Source: GCA-2718595 sp963935005
Lineage (GTDB): Bacteria; Gemmatimonadota; Gemmatimonadetes; Longimicrobiales; Gaopeijiaceae
Length of the DNA: 6,079 bases
Direction: 5' to 3'
NCBI GenBank assembly: GCA_963935005.1
Contig: CAWWAX010000088.1
Location: 1-6,079, forward strand
Shown here: positions 6,010-6,079 of the stretch, in pieces
Layout of the letters: every line of letters begins with the position of its first letter
Numbering within the stretch: position 1 is the stretch's first letter
Program-made: the position numbers and the translations under genes
The notes under the pieces: model-generated
What the model saw: only the letters and a program-made list of their open reading frames with translations
What the model was told of the DNA's origin: nothing
The model's database searches: none

Positions 6010-6079
6010 ATGAAACGAACCTCCAAATCTAAACTGGCCGCCCTTTTCTTCTGTCTATCAACTGCAATCATCCCCTGCT
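6010..6079 (+). CDS. N-terminus of a probable secreted protein (partial)
   Basis: An open frame runs off the window end. From ATG 6010 it encodes a Lys/Arg-rich start (MKRTSKSK) followed by a hydrophobic stretch, LAALFFCLSTAII, then Pro-Cys. That is the n-region and h-region of a Sec signal peptide; Cys23 could even be a lipobox Cys, but the sequence ends there. The same frame is open to an earlier ATG at 5935, but that start would bury the signal peptide behind 25 residues, so 6010 is preferred. No strong ribosome binding site is visible. Too little is present to assign a family. Confidence 0.5.
   Translation, partial: MKRTSKSKLAALFFCLSTAIIPC

Overview
The window is ordinary bacterial chromosome: densely packed genes, moderate GC (roughly the mid-forties in percent, by eye), standard genetic code and housekeeping or metabolic protein families. 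I see no mobile element, phage gene, CRISPR array, tRNA or rRNA. The families (RmuC, PgeF/YfiH, DEDDh exonuclease, FAH, ketopantoate reductase, quinone oxidoreductase) are spread over many Gram-negative phyla. The truncated last gene opens with a Sec-type signal peptide. I cannot place the organism more precisely; an uncultured environmental lineage is possible, but that is a guess.

Layout. (1) Bases 36-1238, plus strand: an RmuC-family, membrane-anchored coiled-coil protein with a nuclease-like domain. (2) A 37-bp convergent gap rich in short inverted repeats. (3) Bases 1276-3071, minus strand: a two-gene unit, transcribed as FAH-family hydrolase then ketopantoate-reductase-like oxidoreductase. 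The two overlap by an ATGA and have clear ribosome binding sites. (4) Bases 3072-3349: a 278-bp noncoding gap. It holds the probable promoter of the FAH unit, with two CCTGTCCA direct repeats around its -35 box, plus two predicted hairpins of unknown role. (5) Bases 3350-5087, minus strand: a second two-gene unit, a PIG3-like NAD(P)H:quinone oxidoreductase followed 16 bp later by pgeF. (6) A 45-bp divergent gap. (7) Bases 5133-5915, plus strand: a DnaQ-like 3'-5' exonuclease with a C-terminal DUF3820-like domain. (8) From 6010, plus strand: the start of a probable secreted protein cut by the window end.

How the genes relate. The FAH/reductase pair looks like a small catabolic module: a metal-dependent hydrolase or decarboxylase acting on a 2-oxo or acylpyruvate-type acid, and an NADPH reductase for a 2-oxo acid. 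The substrate is unknown, and the FAH protein lacks the usual catalytic His of its family. The oxidoreductase/pgeF pair combines redox or detoxification chemistry with peptidoglycan precursor quality control; the two are probably linked only by co-transcription. RmuC and the exonuclease are both DNA-processing proteins but lie at opposite ends with no evident operon link.

I found no convincing new multi-gene system. The points most worth a second look are the altered active-site segment of the FAH protein, its coupling to the reductase, and the repeat-flanked promoter in front of them.
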